A stretch of 64,000 nucleotides of DNA from Candidatus Krumholzibacteriota bacterium (GCA_016933255.1 JAFGBF010000018.1:124001-188000), one strand, 5' to 3'; numbered from the stretch's first letter, positions 53,574 to 63,409 are shown. Notes: generated from the letters alone by a model not told the origin. Numbers and translations: made by a program.

Positions 53574-54998
53574 ATGAGGTCATCCGCCGAGATCTACAGA
53601 ATAGATTCACATTATGGTTTTTACTGCAGGGAACGAAGAGATTATTACGGCAAAACTTCTTTTCGGGAAGATAACCCTGATGGAAAGTCATATAACTCTG
53701 ATGGAAAGTTATACAACCCCGATGGAAAGTCTGCGTTGTCGGTTCTCTCAGACGGGGAACTTCTAAGGCGCCTGGATCTGCTCAACCAGAGGGAAAACAA
53801 GACTGCTATCCGGGCGATCTTTCATATAGCGGAGATCGATGAGAGAAAGCTCTATCTGGAGAGGGGATTTTCATCGATGTTCGAATACTGCACGGGACAT
53901 CTTGGATATACGAGGGCAACGGCGGGAAGAAGGATAGCAGTCGGGAGATGCATAAGAAAGTATCCCGGGGCAGGTGAGATGCTGGCCAGCGGCGAGACTA
54001 CGCCGTATATAATATCGCTTATAGCGGGGATAATAGATGAAAGTGACTCTTCGGCACTTCTGGAAGAGATCAGGGGCAGGACGACCGCATACATAGAGAC
54101 TATAGTATTGAGGAAAAAGCCCCGGTTCCGGGTAAGGGACAAGATAAAAAAGATCTATATCAAGACAGAGCTCGGGGTCAGTGATGCTGGAGGCGGAGAC
54201 CTGGGGGCGGGTAGTGATCCCGCGGGAGATTCTGCAGGCAGGCAGGATACCCGGATCACTCCCGGTACCGGGAGTGGAAAAGAATCCAGCGATCCTGAAG
54301 ATGCCGGCGAAAAAGATAGACGCTGTGAGCGAAGGGATAGCAATACCTGTAAAAATATCTCTCTGAATCAGCCCGTGATGGTGACTCAGAAGGTCCTCGA
54401 GGAGATGTACAAGTTCGAGTTTGCTGTCGATGCCGGGTTCAGGGAGAAGTTCGAAGAGGTAAAGTCGCTGTTGTCGACAAAATATCCGCAGAAGCTGGAA
54501 CTGGAGAAGTTCTTTGAGATATTGATGGACGAATATATCGAACGCCACAGCCCGGAGGCGAGAGAGAAGAGAAGGGCAAAGAGAACAGAGAATAAAAGAG
54601 CGATCACTCCCGGTACCGGGAGTGAAATGAACCCCGGTTCTGGAGAAGGAACCATCGAAGTCACTCCCGGTACCGGGAGTGGCAGAATATCTGGCACCTC
54701 CAGGAAGGGCTGCGGCAAAAGGGATGTAAAAGAAGAAAAAGAAGATACCCGGTATATCCCGCAGGCGCTGAAAGACAGGGTCTACCTGCGAGACAGGGGC
54801 AGATGTACCTGGACCGCCCCGGGCGGAAGGAAATGCGGTTCAAGGCACAACCTTCAGGTAGACCATATAGTCCCTTTCGCGCTGGGAGGGACTAACTCCC
54901 TTGATAACCTGCAGCTTTTGTGTCAGAAGCATAATCTTCTAAAAGCAGAGCATGATTTTGGAAAGCAGTTCATGAAGAAGAATCACAAGAGAGAGTAA
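53574..54998 (+). CDS. HNH endonuclease with repeat-rich insert (DUF222-like)
   Basis: About 474 residues from the ATG behind a strong ribosome-binding site. The N-terminus has three copies of a NPDGKSY-type heptad (53672-53731). A helical domain follows with LLRRLDLLNQRENKTAI, HIAEIDERKLYLERGFSSMFEYC and GYTRATAGRRI, the standard front half of this HNH family. The middle is low-complexity, Gly/Ser-rich and contains TPGTGSG three times, each encoded by a perfect DNA palindrome. The C-terminal HNH domain has YLRDRGRC, LQVDHIVPFALGG and LLCQKHN. Such genes are common in accessory regions; the target is unknown. Confidence 0.85.
   Translation: MRSSAEIYRIDSHYGFYCRERRDYYGKTSFREDNPDGKSYNSDGKLYNPDGKSALSVLSDGELLRRLDLLNQRENKTAIRAIFHIAEIDERKLYLERGFSSMFEYCTGHLGYTRATAGRRIAVGRCIRKYPGAGEMLASGETTPYIISLIAGIIDESDSSALLEEIRGRTTAYIETIVLRKKPRFRVRDKIKKIYIKTELGVSDAGGGDLGAGSDPAGDSAGRQDTRITPGTGSGKESSDPEDAGEKDRRCERRDSNTCKNISLNQPVMVTQKVLEEMYKFEFAVDAGFREKFEEVKSLLSTKYPQKLELEKFFEILMDEYIERHSPEAREKRRAKRTENKRAITPGTGSEMNPGSGEGTIEVTPGTGSGRISGTSRKGCGKRDVKEEKEDTRYIPQALKDRVYLRDRGRCTWTAPGGRKCGSRHNLQVDHIVPFALGGTNSLDNLQLLCQKHNLLKAEHDFGKQFMKKNHKRE
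53672..53731 (+). repeat. 21-bp tandem repeat in the HNH gene
   Basis: Three consecutive 21-bp units (the last slightly short) each contain AAC-C/T-C-T-GATGGAAAGT and encode N-P/S-DGK-S/L-Y. They are part of the N-terminal coding sequence. Confidence 0.75.
54257..54276. repeat. Perfect 20-bp palindrome, copy 1 of 3
   Basis: CACTCCCGGT followed by its exact reverse complement ACCGGGAGTG, centred on GGTACC, inside the HNH gene. It encodes part of a TPGTGSG-type peptide. Confidence 0.95.
54605..54624. repeat. Perfect 20-bp palindrome, copy 2 of 3
   Basis: The same 20 bases as copy 1; flanking T and A extend the symmetry to 22 bp (54604-54625). Confidence 0.95.
54662..54681. repeat. Perfect 20-bp palindrome, copy 3 of 3
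   Basis: The same 20 bases again, 57 bp after copy 2. All three copies are in the same reading frame and encode the same peptide. Confidence 0.95.
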
Positions 54999-55142
54999 AG
55001 AGAATAATGATAGTAAAGAAAGTAGTGATCTTTTCGCATGTGTTCTCCACGTATCGATTTGTCGGAAATTTCCAGCAAATCGACGCAAAATATATTATTA
55101 TTAAGACAAGTAAACGGCGATTCAGAATGATAGGGGGGTATA

Positions 55143-57722
55143 ATGCAATCAGCGATGAGAAGTTTCAAGTTCTTCGTACCGGCGGTAGTCATGATGGCAT
55201 TGATCATCTCGGGGTGCGGGGGTGATGACCCGAGCAGGCCCGAACCGGATCCTGAACCAAGTACTTACACTCCGGCAGACTCGGCAATAATAATACCTCC
55301 CGAAGAACAGAATACAGTTTTGGCGTATGACCCGGGTACGGGTGATATGGAACTGGACGAGAGCTCTGCTTACGCTCAGCGTGTCGTCGTCGGAACCATC
55401 ATTGTAGGTCAGGACGATGATTGTGCGCCGGACGGATTTCTCCGCAAAGTGACCAGTGTTGCGGTCGGTGGCGGCCGGATCCTTCTCGAGACCGGACCAG
55501 CCCTCCTGATAGACGCTTTCGAGAAAATGGCGATAACAGACACCACCCGGCTTCGGCCTTCGCAGATAGAGACAAGAAGACCTCCTGACGGTACGACCCT
55601 CATTCCTGGATCAGACGATGAGACGTTCAGCGTCGGATTTGACTGTATAGTATTCGATGCCGACGCTAACCATACGACGGCAGGAGACCAGATCAAGCTG
55701 GTCGGCGAGTACCTTTTCAAGGTATCCCTGATCACTGAAGTCGACATTTCATCCTCTACTCTCGACAAACTGGAAGTTTCCGTCTATACGGAAGAGGAAA
55801 TCGATCTGGACCTGATCGCTGGCGCTGAACATGGGTTTGAAAGTGAGGAAGAATTCGATCTGTTGGATATCAGACTGGGTGCCGTACCGGTCGGCGGGGT
55901 CTTATGGATCGTTCCGGCTTTGAATGTGAAGGCCCATCTCCACGGCGACATGTCGGTTACGTTCGAGACCGCGATTACCTGCACTCAGGAGATCCGCAAC
56001 GGTTTTGGATATGAAAAAGATGCGGCTTCCCAATTCTACCCGATCTCCGGAAGTGAGAAGGAGTTTACCTTTTCCCCGCCCGCGTTCACTGCTGAATTCG
56101 ACTTTGAAGCTGGTGTATCCCTGAATGCGTCCTGCCTTCTGTATGGAGCGGCCGGTCCCTGCACGGCCGGCAAGACAGGATTTCATTTCGAGTCGGTACT
56201 GGAATCTGATCCCCCCTGTAATGTGGATCTGATATTCGACCTGGAAGCTGTTTTTTACGCCGTTGCCGGACTTGAAATGGAAGGTAATATCCTCGATCTC
56301 GCTTGGAGCGGGGATTACCTGCTCTACACACAGCCGGTCGGGGGCTGGGTCTTCCCGCTCGGCGGTTCCGGAACGGTAGTTGTCGATTCCGACCCGGATT
56401 CACTCGAAGCCACATGGACTCTTTATGGCCCCTGCTGGTACAGCCACAGCGATACATGCGATCAGACACTGAACTACCTCTTTCCGGGCGAATACACTGT
56501 TGACTGGGATTCCGTGAGCGGCTACATCACGCCGGCCAGCGATACCAGGACCCTGGCCGAGGAGGGGACGATAGTGTTCAGCGGTACCTACCTCCTGAAA
56601 GAAGAGAAAGGGACGATCATCATCGACCAGACTCCCGACTTTCTGACCGGAACGGGCTGGACTCTTACCGGTCCGGAAAATGAGACCGGTTCCGGTGACA
56701 GGACGATGACCGATATGCCTACCGGTCAGTACACGCTGACATGGGATCTTGTGAGCGGCTACATCACACCGTTCAGCTACACGAAGACCCTCGTTGCGGC
56801 CGGGACGATTATCTTCAGCGGCAATTACCATGAAGCTCCTGATCCAGCCGGGGAGTTTGTGCTGATTCCCGCCGGTACATTCATTATGGGAAGCCCGGTA
56901 TATGAGCCTGACCGTTCAGACGATGAGACCCAGCATACAGTGACCCTTACTACGCCTTTCTACATCTTTACGACCGAGGTGACGAACCAGCAGTACGCTG
57001 AAATGGCGCAGTGGGCATACGGCAACGGCTACTGCACAGCAACAGCCGCCAGCCTGCAGGATGCTCTGGACGGTTCCACGCAGGAACTGCTGGACATTGA
57101 CGATAGTGCCTGCGAGGTCTCTTTCAGCGGCGGCACATTCACCGTAGATTCGGGGATGGAGACGCACCCGGTGAAAGAAGTGACCTGGTTCGGGGCTGCG
57201 GCGTACTGCGACTGGCTGAGTCTGCGCGACGGACTCCCCCGGGCCTACGATCACAGCACATGGCGGTGCAACGGCAATGCTCCTTACGCTGCGGCGGGGT
57301 ATCGGCTCCCAACTGAGGCGGAGTGGGAGTATGCGTGCCGTGCGGGGACAGAGACTCCGTTTAATACGGGGTACTGTCTGGATGCGGGAACGGAGGCGAA
57401 CTACGACGGCAATTACCCTTATTACAATTGCCCCTATGGGATGTGTGCCGGCTGGACGGTCCCTGTAGGAAGCTACCCTGAAAATACATTCGGTCTTTAC
57501 GACATGCATGGAAATCTTTGGGAGTGGTGCAATGACTGGTATGGGATCTACAAGGATGATGTGACCGATCCAGTAGGACCCGATCCCGGTACGCGCCGTG
57601 TGCGCCGCGGCGGTCTCTGGAACCATTACGCCTATACCTGCCGCTCAGCGGCCCGATACGACTATGACCCGGGGATCAGCGCTTCCACGCTCGGCTTTCG
57701 GCCTGCGAGGTCGGCTGACTGA
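55143..57722 (+). CDS. Lipoprotein with formylglycine-generating-enzyme (SUMF1) domain
   Basis: 859 residues. A lipoprotein signal (ALIISGCGGDD) leads into a Pro/Glu linker and an unrecognised beta-rich region (about 40-400). Two PEGA-like repeats follow (GTVVVDSDPDS..., GTIIIDQTPDF..., each ending GYITP-x-TL-x-GTI-FSG). The C-terminal SUMF1 domain (about 565-859) has FVLIPAGTFIMGSP, YRLPTEAEWEYACRAGTETPF, YDMHGNLWEWCNDWYG and GGLWN-x7-CRSAAR. Such domains occur in formylglycine-generating enzymes and also in non-enzymatic surface proteins; the paired catalytic cysteines are not evident. Probably surface-exposed. The ATG follows a GGGGGG ribosome-binding site. Confidence 0.85.
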   Translation: MQSAMRSFKFFVPAVVMMALIISGCGGDDPSRPEPDPEPSTYTPADSAIIIPPEEQNTVLAYDPGTGDMELDESSAYAQRVVVGTIIVGQDDDCAPDGFLRKVTSVAVGGGRILLETGPALLIDAFEKMAITDTTRLRPSQIETRRPPDGTTLIPGSDDETFSVGFDCIVFDADANHTTAGDQIKLVGEYLFKVSLITEVDISSSTLDKLEVSVYTEEEIDLDLIAGAEHGFESEEEFDLLDIRLGAVPVGGVLWIVPALNVKAHLHGDMSVTFETAITCTQEIRNGFGYEKDAASQFYPISGSEKEFTFSPPAFTAEFDFEAGVSLNASCLLYGAAGPCTAGKTGFHFESVLESDPPCNVDLIFDLEAVFYAVAGLEMEGNILDLAWSGDYLLYTQPVGGWVFPLGGSGTVVVDSDPDSLEATWTLYGPCWYSHSDTCDQTLNYLFPGEYTVDWDSVSGYITPASDTRTLAEEGTIVFSGTYLLKEEKGTIIIDQTPDFLTGTGWTLTGPENETGSGDRTMTDMPTGQYTLTWDLVSGYITPFSYTKTLVAAGTIIFSGNYHEAPDPAGEFVLIPAGTFIMGSPVYEPDRSDDETQHTVTLTTPFYIFTTEVTNQQYAEMAQWAYGNGYCTATAASLQDALDGSTQELLDIDDSACEVSFSGGTFTVDSGMETHPVKEVTWFGAAAYCDWLSLRDGLPRAYDHSTWRCNGNAPYAAAGYRLPTEAEWEYACRAGTETPFNTGYCLDAGTEANYDGNYPYYNCPYGMCAGWTVPVGSYPENTFGLYDMHGNLWEWCNDWYGIYKDDVTDPVGPDPGTRRVRRGGLWNHYAYTCRSAARYDYDPGISASTLGFRPARSAD

Positions 57723-57860
57723 TGAGATGAAACTGCAGCATAGCTGAGTTGATCCCTATGGGTTACTAGAGTAAAGACCGGCCCGGAATATCCCTTGGAA
57801 TCCCTCCGGCCTGCGTGGTTATTAGCGATCCGGCGATTTTTTTAAAAGATCGACAAAGGT

Positions 57861-57889
57861 TTGACTGCATGAAAACTGTATGTTAATCT
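57861..57889 (+). promoter_or_regulatory. Candidate promoter of the sdh operon
   Basis: TTGACT (57861-57866), a 17-bp spacer and TAATCT (57884-57889) with an extended -10 TGT before it, about 87 bp before sdhC. The leader contains an imperfect GC hairpin (AGGGGC...GGCCCT, near 57920-57945). Confidence 0.5.
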
Positions 57890-57975
57890 GCTGTATATTC
57901 CGCTGCCAGAAGCAGCAGGATCAGGGGCGGTCGGTTGATCGGCCCTGTAATTTCCTTTAACTTGGGAGGAGCCCG

Positions 57976-58350
57976 ATGAGGGTGATCAAACGGTACCGGA
58001 TACATGCGGGTACGTTTGCATGGATACTTCATCGCCTGTCCGGACTAGGGTTGATCTTTTATCTTCTTCTGCATATCTGGGTGATCAGTCACCTGTCAGG
58101 GGGAGAAAAATCGTTCGACGCTGTTATGCACGCATTCGGAAGCCCGCTTTTCAAATTTCTGGAAGTGGGGCTGGTAGGTGTGATCCTGTATCATCTGTTT
58201 AATGGATTGAGGATAACTCTGATCGATATGGGTCTGTTGATAGAAAAGCAGAAGATGTTATATATAGTCGCCGTTATCGTCTGGTTGATCTCGTGGGCCT
58301 CCGTAGGAATGGTCATGATATCCCGGATGGTGCTTCCGGCACTCGGATAG
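57976..58350 (+). CDS. sdhC: Succinate dehydrogenase cytochrome b556 subunit
   Basis: 124 residues with three membrane helices. HRLSGLGLIFYLLLHIWVI matches the SdhC signature (SerxHis and haem ligand region), and YHLFNGLRITLIDMG follows. It anchors the enzyme and binds haem b and quinone. It is preceded by a GGGAGGAG ribosome-binding site and followed by sdhD after 15 bp. Confidence 0.88.
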   Translation: MRVIKRYRIHAGTFAWILHRLSGLGLIFYLLLHIWVISHLSGGEKSFDAVMHAFGSPLFKFLEVGLVGVILYHLFNGLRITLIDMGLLIEKQKMLYIVAVIVWLISWASVGMVMISRMVLPALG

Positions 58351-58365
58351 AAAGGAGGGGCGTAA

Positions 58366-58728
58366 ATGAAATATAAACAGACAGTTACTTCAGGCGGCGC
58401 TCTTCCCTGGCTTCTTCAGAGGATCTCGGGAGTCTATCTTGCCGTGATCCTGTTGATCCATGTGATCAATCTCCACGTTCTGCTGGACGGGGAAGTCAAT
58501 TTTGCCGCGATCTCGGAAAGGGTCGCGACGCCGATGTGGAAGACGCTGAATATCTCGTTTCTCATAATCGCTCTTTTTCACGGCCTGTATGGTCTCTGGG
58601 TCGTGTTAGAGGATTATATTCATAAAGGCTGGATGAGGATCCTGATCTACAGTGTAATTGCGGCGATAGCGGTCGTTTTTACAATCTTCGGGACGCTGAC
58701 AATGATAACTTTCCAGCACGGAGGTTGA
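58366..58728 (+). CDS. sdhD: Succinate dehydrogenase hydrophobic anchor subunit
   Basis: 120 residues with three membrane helices. LLQRISGVYLAVILLIHVINLH carries the conserved Arg-Ser-Gly and His of the anchor, and LFHGLYGLWVVLEDYI completes it. With SdhC it forms the quinone site. Its stop lies six bases before sdhA, so the genes are co-transcribed. Confidence 0.87.
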   Translation: MKYKQTVTSGGALPWLLQRISGVYLAVILLIHVINLHVLLDGEVNFAAISERVATPMWKTLNISFLIIALFHGLYGLWVVLEDYIHKGWMRILIYSVIAAIAVVFTIFGTLTMITFQHGG

Positions 58729-58734
58729 TGGATT

Positions 58735-60519
58735 ATGACAATCAAAGATCCCGAAACGATTCACGATGTTGAGGGAGTGCCCGTTCATAACGTGCACCGT
58801 CACGACGTGGTTATTATCGGGGCCGGCCTTGCTGGAATGAGAGCCGCAGTCGAAGCATCGGATGAATTCGATGTGGCGGTTATCTCCAAGGTCTTTCCCA
58901 CGAGGTCGCACAGCGGTGCGGCCCAGGGTGGAATAGCAGCATCGCTGGCAAATGAGGAAGAGGATCACTGGGAATGGCATATGTTCGATACGGTGAAAGG
59001 CAGCGATTATCTCGGTGACCAGGATGTTATAGAAACACTGGTAAAGGAAGCACCGGTCGTTGTTCGCGAATTTGAACATTTCGGCGCCCCGTTTTCCCGC
59101 ACCTCTGAAGGCAGGATCGCCCAGAGGCTTTTCGGGGGACATACAAAAGATTTTGGAAGGGGAGGACCTGTCCTGAGGGCGTGTTATGGAGTCGACAGGA
59201 CGGGTCATGTACTTCTACACACCCTTTATGAGGTATGCGTCAGGAACCAGGTAAGGTTCTACTCAGAGTTCCATGCACTCTCGCTGATCATTGAGGATGG
59301 AGAATGCCGTGGAGTGGTCGCCTGGGACATCGTTAACGGCGGAGTCCATGTCTTCCACGCAAAAACGGTCATGTTCGGAACTGGCGGATATGGAAAGGTC
59401 TTCAAGATCACTTCGAATGCTCTGGCAAATACCGGTGACGGACTCGGAATGGTCCTGAGAGCCGGTCTTCCCCTGGAGGACATGGAATTCGTGCAGTTCC
59501 ATCCGACAGGTCTCTACCTTCAGGGTATTCTTGTCAGTGAAGCTGCCAGGGGCGAGGGCGGACACCTGATAAACGGCAAGGGTGAAAGATTCATGGAGAA
59601 ATATGCTCCGGATAAGATGGAACTTGCGCCAAGGGATCTCGTGTCACGCTCGATACAGACAGAGATCAACGAAGGCCGGGGCATAAACGGCGAGGCTTAT
59701 GTATATATAGACCTGCGTCATCTCGGCAAGGAAAAGATCATGCATCAGCTGCCCCAGATCCACGAACTGGCCTGGAAGTTCCTGCATGTCGACTGTGTCA
59801 CCGATCCGATCCCGATACAGCCGACCGGTCATTATTCGATGGGCGGCATCCCGACAGACATAGACGGCAGAGTGCTGCTGGACGGCAAGCAGATACCGGT
59901 CAAGGGCTTCTATGCCGGAGGGGAATGCGCCTGCGTAAGTGTTCACGGGGCAAACAGGCTGGGTACAAATTCACTGCTCGAGGCGTCGCTCTTCGGAAGG
60001 AGATGCGGGAAATCCATAATACGGTACCTTCGCGAGAATCGCGAATTCTCCGACCTTCCCGCTGACGCCGCGGTCGAGGCGATAAAGATGGTAAAACGCC
60101 TTCTTTCTTCAGACGGGGATGAGAAGATCGGGAAAATAAGAGAGGACCTGCAGGTAATGATGACCGGGAAATGCGGCATCTTCCGCAATGAAAAGCAGCT
60201 TGGTGATCTGAAAAAAGAACTCAGGAAGCTTGAGGAAAGGTATGCAAATGTCAGACTCGATGATAAGAGCGAGACCTTCAATACTGATCTCCTCGAAGCG
60301 CTCGAGCTTGGGAATATGCTTGAATTCTCAGAACTTATCGTCGAGGGGGCATATGCCCGCAAGGAAAGCAGGGGCGCACACAGCCGAACCGATTTCCCTG
60401 ACCGCGACGATGGGGAATGGCTTAAGCATACGCTTGCATGGAAGAAAGACGGTAAAATCAGTTTTGATTACAAACCGGTTACAATCACACGCTTCCAGCC
60501 TAAAGAGCGCAAGTATTAA
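58735..60519 (+). CDS. sdhA: Succinate dehydrogenase flavoprotein subunit
   Basis: 594 residues. The FAD motif is [12 protein letters not shown], the covalent-FAD His is in [10 protein letters not shown], the substrate site has EFVQFHPTG and the catalytic Arg region [11 protein letters not shown], and [10 protein letters not shown] and [15 protein letters not shown] complete the set. It oxidises succinate to fumarate and passes electrons to SdhB. Together with four-subunit order C-D-A-B it gives a complete complex II. The enzyme could run as fumarate reductase; direction is not set by sequence. Confidence 0.95.
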   Translation: MTIKDPETIHDVEGVPVHNVHRHDVVIIGAGLAGMRAAVEASDEFDVAVISKVFPTRSHSGAAQGGIAASLANEEEDHWEWHMFDTVKGSDYLGDQDVIETLVKEAPVVVREFEHFGAPFSRTSEGRIAQRLFGGHTKDFGRGGPVLRACYGVDRTGHVLLHTLYEVCVRNQVRFYSEFHALSLIIEDGECRGVVAWDIVNGGVHVFHAKTVMFGTGGYGKVFKITSNALANTGDGLGMVLRAGLPLEDMEFVQFHPTGLYLQGILVSEAARGEGGHLINGKGERFMEKYAPDKMELAPRDLVSRSIQTEINEGRGINGEAYVYIDLRHLGKEKIMHQLPQIHELAWKFLHVDCVTDPIPIQPTGHYSMGGIPTDIDGRVLLDGKQIPVKGFYAGGECACVSVHGANRLGTNSLLEASLFGRRCGKSIIRYLRENREFSDLPADAAVEAIKMVKRLLSSDGDEKIGKIREDLQVMMTGKCGIFRNEKQLGDLKKELRKLEERYANVRLDDKSETFNTDLLEALELGNMLEFSELIVEGAYARKESRGAHSRTDFPDRDDGEWLKHTLAWKKDGKISFDYKPVTITRFQPKERKY

Positions 60520-60533
60520 AGGAGGACCCCGAT

Positions 60534-61247
60534 ATGGCGATACTGAAGTTCAAGATCAACCGGTATAATCCGGACGATGAAAGACGGGGTCATTACGAAC
60601 AGGAGTATGAGCTGGATGTTCCCAAGGGGTACACTGTTCTTGATTGCCTCAACGATATCAAATGGAAAATTGACGGGACTCTCAGCTACCGGCGTTCATG
60701 CCGAAGCGGTATCTGCGGATCCTGCGCCATGACTATCAATGGCGTTAACAATCTTGCCTGCGAGACTCAGGCTTTAAGCCTGAAAAGTGATACTGTGACG
60801 ATAGAACCTCTACGGGGATATCCTGTGGTCAAGGATCTTGTCGTGTCTCTGGACCCGATCGTACGGGGACTCATGGCGGTGAGGCCGTATATGATAAACA
60901 AGACTCCTCCCCCGACGGACCAGGAACGTTTCCAGAGCCCCGAGGAACGCGACAAGCTTGAGGGACTCTATGAATGCATTCTCTGCGGTTCGTGTACCTC
61001 TGCCTGTCCGTCCTTCTGGGCTGATAAGGAGTATCTGGGGCCACATGCTTTTCTAAAGGCGTACAGGTTTGTCGCTGACAGCAGGGATGAAGATGCAAGA
61101 GCCCACCTCGAAGCTCTGGATGATAAGCATGGCCTTTGGCGTTGTCACACGATATTCAACTGCGTCGAAGCCTGCCCGAAAGGACTGAATCCGACCAAAG
61201 CGATCGCTGAACTGAAAAAGGAGATCGTCAAGGGTAAGGTCGGATAG
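60534..61247 (+). CDS. sdhB: Succinate dehydrogenase iron-sulfur subunit
   Basis: 237 residues. A [2Fe-2S] site (SCRSGICGSCAM) lies in the N-terminal plant-ferredoxin fold, with [4Fe-4S] and [3Fe-4S] sites in CILCGSCTSACPSFW and CHTIFNCVEACPKGLNP. It carries electrons from the flavin of SdhA to quinone. The ATG follows GGAGG. A strong hairpin terminator lies about 85 bp downstream, ending the operon. Confidence 0.95.
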   Translation: MAILKFKINRYNPDDERRGHYEQEYELDVPKGYTVLDCLNDIKWKIDGTLSYRRSCRSGICGSCAMTINGVNNLACETQALSLKSDTVTIEPLRGYPVVKDLVVSLDPIVRGLMAVRPYMINKTPPPTDQERFQSPEERDKLEGLYECILCGSCTSACPSFWADKEYLGPHAFLKAYRFVADSRDEDARAHLEALDDKHGLWRCHTIFNCVEACPKGLNPTKAIAELKKEIVKGKVG

Positions 61248-61330
61248 GACTGCCCGCAGGGTGCCGGGTCATGATCGGACGGTGGGAAGGGATCTCCTGA
61301 CGGCTGCAAAGTCAAATATGCTTTGTCGTG

Positions 61331-61371
61331 TCCGGACCGGAGGCGTTGATATCTGCTCCGGTCCGGATTTT
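61331..61371 (+). terminator. Terminator of the sdh operon
   Basis: TCCGGACCGGAG (61331-61342) pairs perfectly with CTCCGGTCCGGA (61356-61367) around a 13-base loop, followed by TTTTAT. This is a 12-bp stem of almost only G and C. Confidence 0.88.
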
Positions 61372-61456
61372 ATCTGTAGCAAGAGTGATGGCTTTTACGT
61401 ATAATCGTCCTCGACATGACCCGTGTACTTCCTGTTTTATTATCGGAAGGAGTGAT

Positions 61457-62452
61457 ATGGTCGGGTTTTCGAGGCGCGGTTTTATAAAGGCATCTGCGGT
61501 TCTTGGAGCTGCAGGGAGTTTTATGCCGTTCAAATCATTATTCAGCGGATTTTCAGATGCAAAAGGAGCAGGGCGGAGATCCGGTCCTGTCGTTATTTCT
61601 ACATGGAAACATGGCCTTCCTGCAAATGAAGCTGCATGGAAGATCCTTTCTGCCGGGGGCAGTGCGCTTGATGCTGTAGAAGCGGGTGTAAGGGTTCCGG
61701 AAGGGGATCCGGAAGTGACGAGTGTCGGTTATGGCGGATACCCGGATGAAGACTGCCATGTGACTCTTGACGCGTGTATTATGGGGGCCGACGGTAATTG
61801 CGGATCTGTCGCCTTTGTAGAAGGGTACAAGCATCCGATCTCGATAGCGAGGAAGGTGATGGAGGAGACCGACCACGAGCTGATCGTCGGTGCCGGAGCT
61901 GAGGAATTTGCAAGAAAACACGGATTTGCCAGAGAAGATATTCTTACGGAGAAAGCCCGTCAGGGATGGCTGAAATGGAAAAGCGGCCTCAGTGACAACG
62001 ATGACTGGATCCCCCCGACAGAAGATCACGATACGATCGGGATGGTGGCTCTCGACGCGGCGGGCCGCCTTTCAGGCGCCTGTACGACTTCAGGGCTGGC
62101 TTTCAAGATACACGGCCGTGTCGGCGATTCTCCGATAATCGGTTCGGGTATGTATGTCGATAACAAGATCGGTGCGGCAGCAGCTACCGGAAGGGGAGAA
62201 GCCGTGATCAAGGTATGTGGATCTTTCCTGGTCGTCGAATACATGAGGCAGGGGCTCTCTCCCGGAAAGGCCTGTATCAGGGCTCTCGAGAGGATCGTCG
62301 AGAATCAGGGGGGTAAAACCGACTTTCAGGTAGGTTTTATAGCTCTTGACAGTTCGGGGGAGTATGGAGCAGCTTCTCTTGAAGATGGCTTTGAATATGC
62401 TGTCGCGACGGAGAAAGGGAACGAATTATATAAAGCAGAGTATATAGGCTAG
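61457..62452 (+). CDS. Tat-exported glycosylasparaginase (N4-GlcNAc-asparaginase family)
   Basis: 331 residues of an Ntn hydrolase. The start carries a twin-arginine signal (SRRGFIKASAVLGAAG), so it is exported folded. The precursor has EAGVRVPEGDPEVTSVGYGG in the alpha part and a self-cleavage site at HDTIGMVALD, where the Thr becomes the N-terminal nucleophile of the beta chain; GDSPIIGSGMYVD and GRGE follow. The family hydrolyses GlcNAc-Asn linkages or beta-aspartyl peptides. The ATG 61457 follows GGAAGGAG. It stands alone after the sdh operon. Confidence 0.9.
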   Translation: MVGFSRRGFIKASAVLGAAGSFMPFKSLFSGFSDAKGAGRRSGPVVISTWKHGLPANEAAWKILSAGGSALDAVEAGVRVPEGDPEVTSVGYGGYPDEDCHVTLDACIMGADGNCGSVAFVEGYKHPISIARKVMEETDHELIVGAGAEEFARKHGFAREDILTEKARQGWLKWKSGLSDNDDWIPPTEDHDTIGMVALDAAGRLSGACTTSGLAFKIHGRVGDSPIIGSGMYVDNKIGAAAATGRGEAVIKVCGSFLVVEYMRQGLSPGKACIRALERIVENQGGKTDFQVGFIALDSSGEYGAASLEDGFEYAVATEKGNELYKAEYIG

Positions 62453-62501
62453 TATACTGATTATTTACATGGCCCGGAAAGAAGGGAGTGCGGAAACAGC
62501 A

Positions 62502-63299
62502 ATGCAGAAGATATACGCGAAGAATGGGAGGCTGGCTGTTTTTATCTCGATTCTGGCGGTATTGCCTCTTATCGTTTCCTGTTCGAGTGAGGTGAAAGAC
62601 GCGGAATCGGCGGTAGACAGGATGGTAAAAGCTTATGGAGGGCCGGAAAGAACCGGACTTATGACTACATTTGCCGGCAAAGGTTTTATCAAGAAGATCC
62701 CTCATGTCTATGTCTCCGAAAGTTACCCTCTGGATATCTATCAGAAGGGGGCTCTTTATAAAAACAGGGTGATGATGGTCGAAAACGGGAAGTTGACGAA
62801 TGTACGTCTTATGGTGGTCAACGGCCATGAATTCTTCAAGTGGACGATGGATGAGGGAAGAGGAACGATTCCTGAATGGGAAGTCTCTCAGATCAAGTAC
62901 AGGTTTCCCGGGATCCTCGGATGGCTTGCTGAATCGGGTGCCAGGGGAGAACTTGTCGCGAGCGCGGATGAAGACGGCAACTGCAGAGTCCAGTTCACGA
63001 ACCCTGATGAGAGGTTGACTCTGGTGATCGATAACCGTAATTGGCTCCTGAAGGAATCGATCGTGGAGAGCTTCATAGACTCGACGTTTGTCAGCAGGGA
63101 TGTCTATAGCGAATATCGAAAAGTCGATGATTTCTGGTTTCCGAGCAGGTTTTCAGGATATATAAGGGGCAAACAGTATTACGAGTTTCTTCTGGTAAAG
63201 GTCGAGATAGGGATCGAGATACCTGATTCGGTCTTTGCATTCATACCCGAAGACACTTTAAAGATCTACAAAGCCTCAAGTACTGCCGAAGCGAAGTGA
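62502..63299 (+). CDS. Lipoprotein of unknown function (LolA-like fold possible)
   Basis: About 265 residues. The signal peptide ends in a lipobox (LPLIVSCSSE). The mature part has AVDRMVKAYGG, then a run of short strands (ASADEDGNCRVQFTNPDERLTLVIDNRNWLL) and KVDDFWFPSRFSGYIRG; the strand pattern and 'D-x-FWFPSRF' recall outer-membrane lipoprotein sorting/LolA-like proteins. I cannot name it. The start at 62502 is chosen to place the signal peptide at the N-terminus; an in-frame ATG at 62469 exists. It lies 50 bp after the asparaginase gene. Confidence 0.7.
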   Translation: MQKIYAKNGRLAVFISILAVLPLIVSCSSEVKDAESAVDRMVKAYGGPERTGLMTTFAGKGFIKKIPHVYVSESYPLDIYQKGALYKNRVMMVENGKLTNVRLMVVNGHEFFKWTMDEGRGTIPEWEVSQIKYRFPGILGWLAESGARGELVASADEDGNCRVQFTNPDERLTLVIDNRNWLLKESIVESFIDSTFVSRDVYSEYRKVDDFWFPSRFSGYIRGKQYYEFLLVKVEIGIEIPDSVFAFIPEDTLKIYKASSTAEAK

Positions 63300-63365
63300 A
63301 AGAGATCTGAAGAGCAGATTTTTCCACCGATCCCGGGCGGAGCCGGGCAGGCACCCGTTCCGGTC

Positions 63366-63403
63366 AGAGGCCCCCTGGGATATTACCTGTCGGCGGGGCC
63401 TCT
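63366..63403. terminator. Inverted repeat between convergent genes
   Basis: AGAGGCCCC (63366-63374) and GGGGCCTCT (63395-63403) form a 9-bp perfect stem with a 20-base loop between the lipoprotein gene and the converging pyrE. There is no T tract on either side, so its role as a terminator is uncertain. Confidence 0.4.
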
Positions 63404-63409
63404 CCAGGG

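Noticed and set aside
57723-57860. Terminator after the SUMF1 lipoprotein gene
   Set aside because: CCGG-rich inverted bits near 57780-57840 are imperfect and the T run at 57838 is not directly after a convincing stem.
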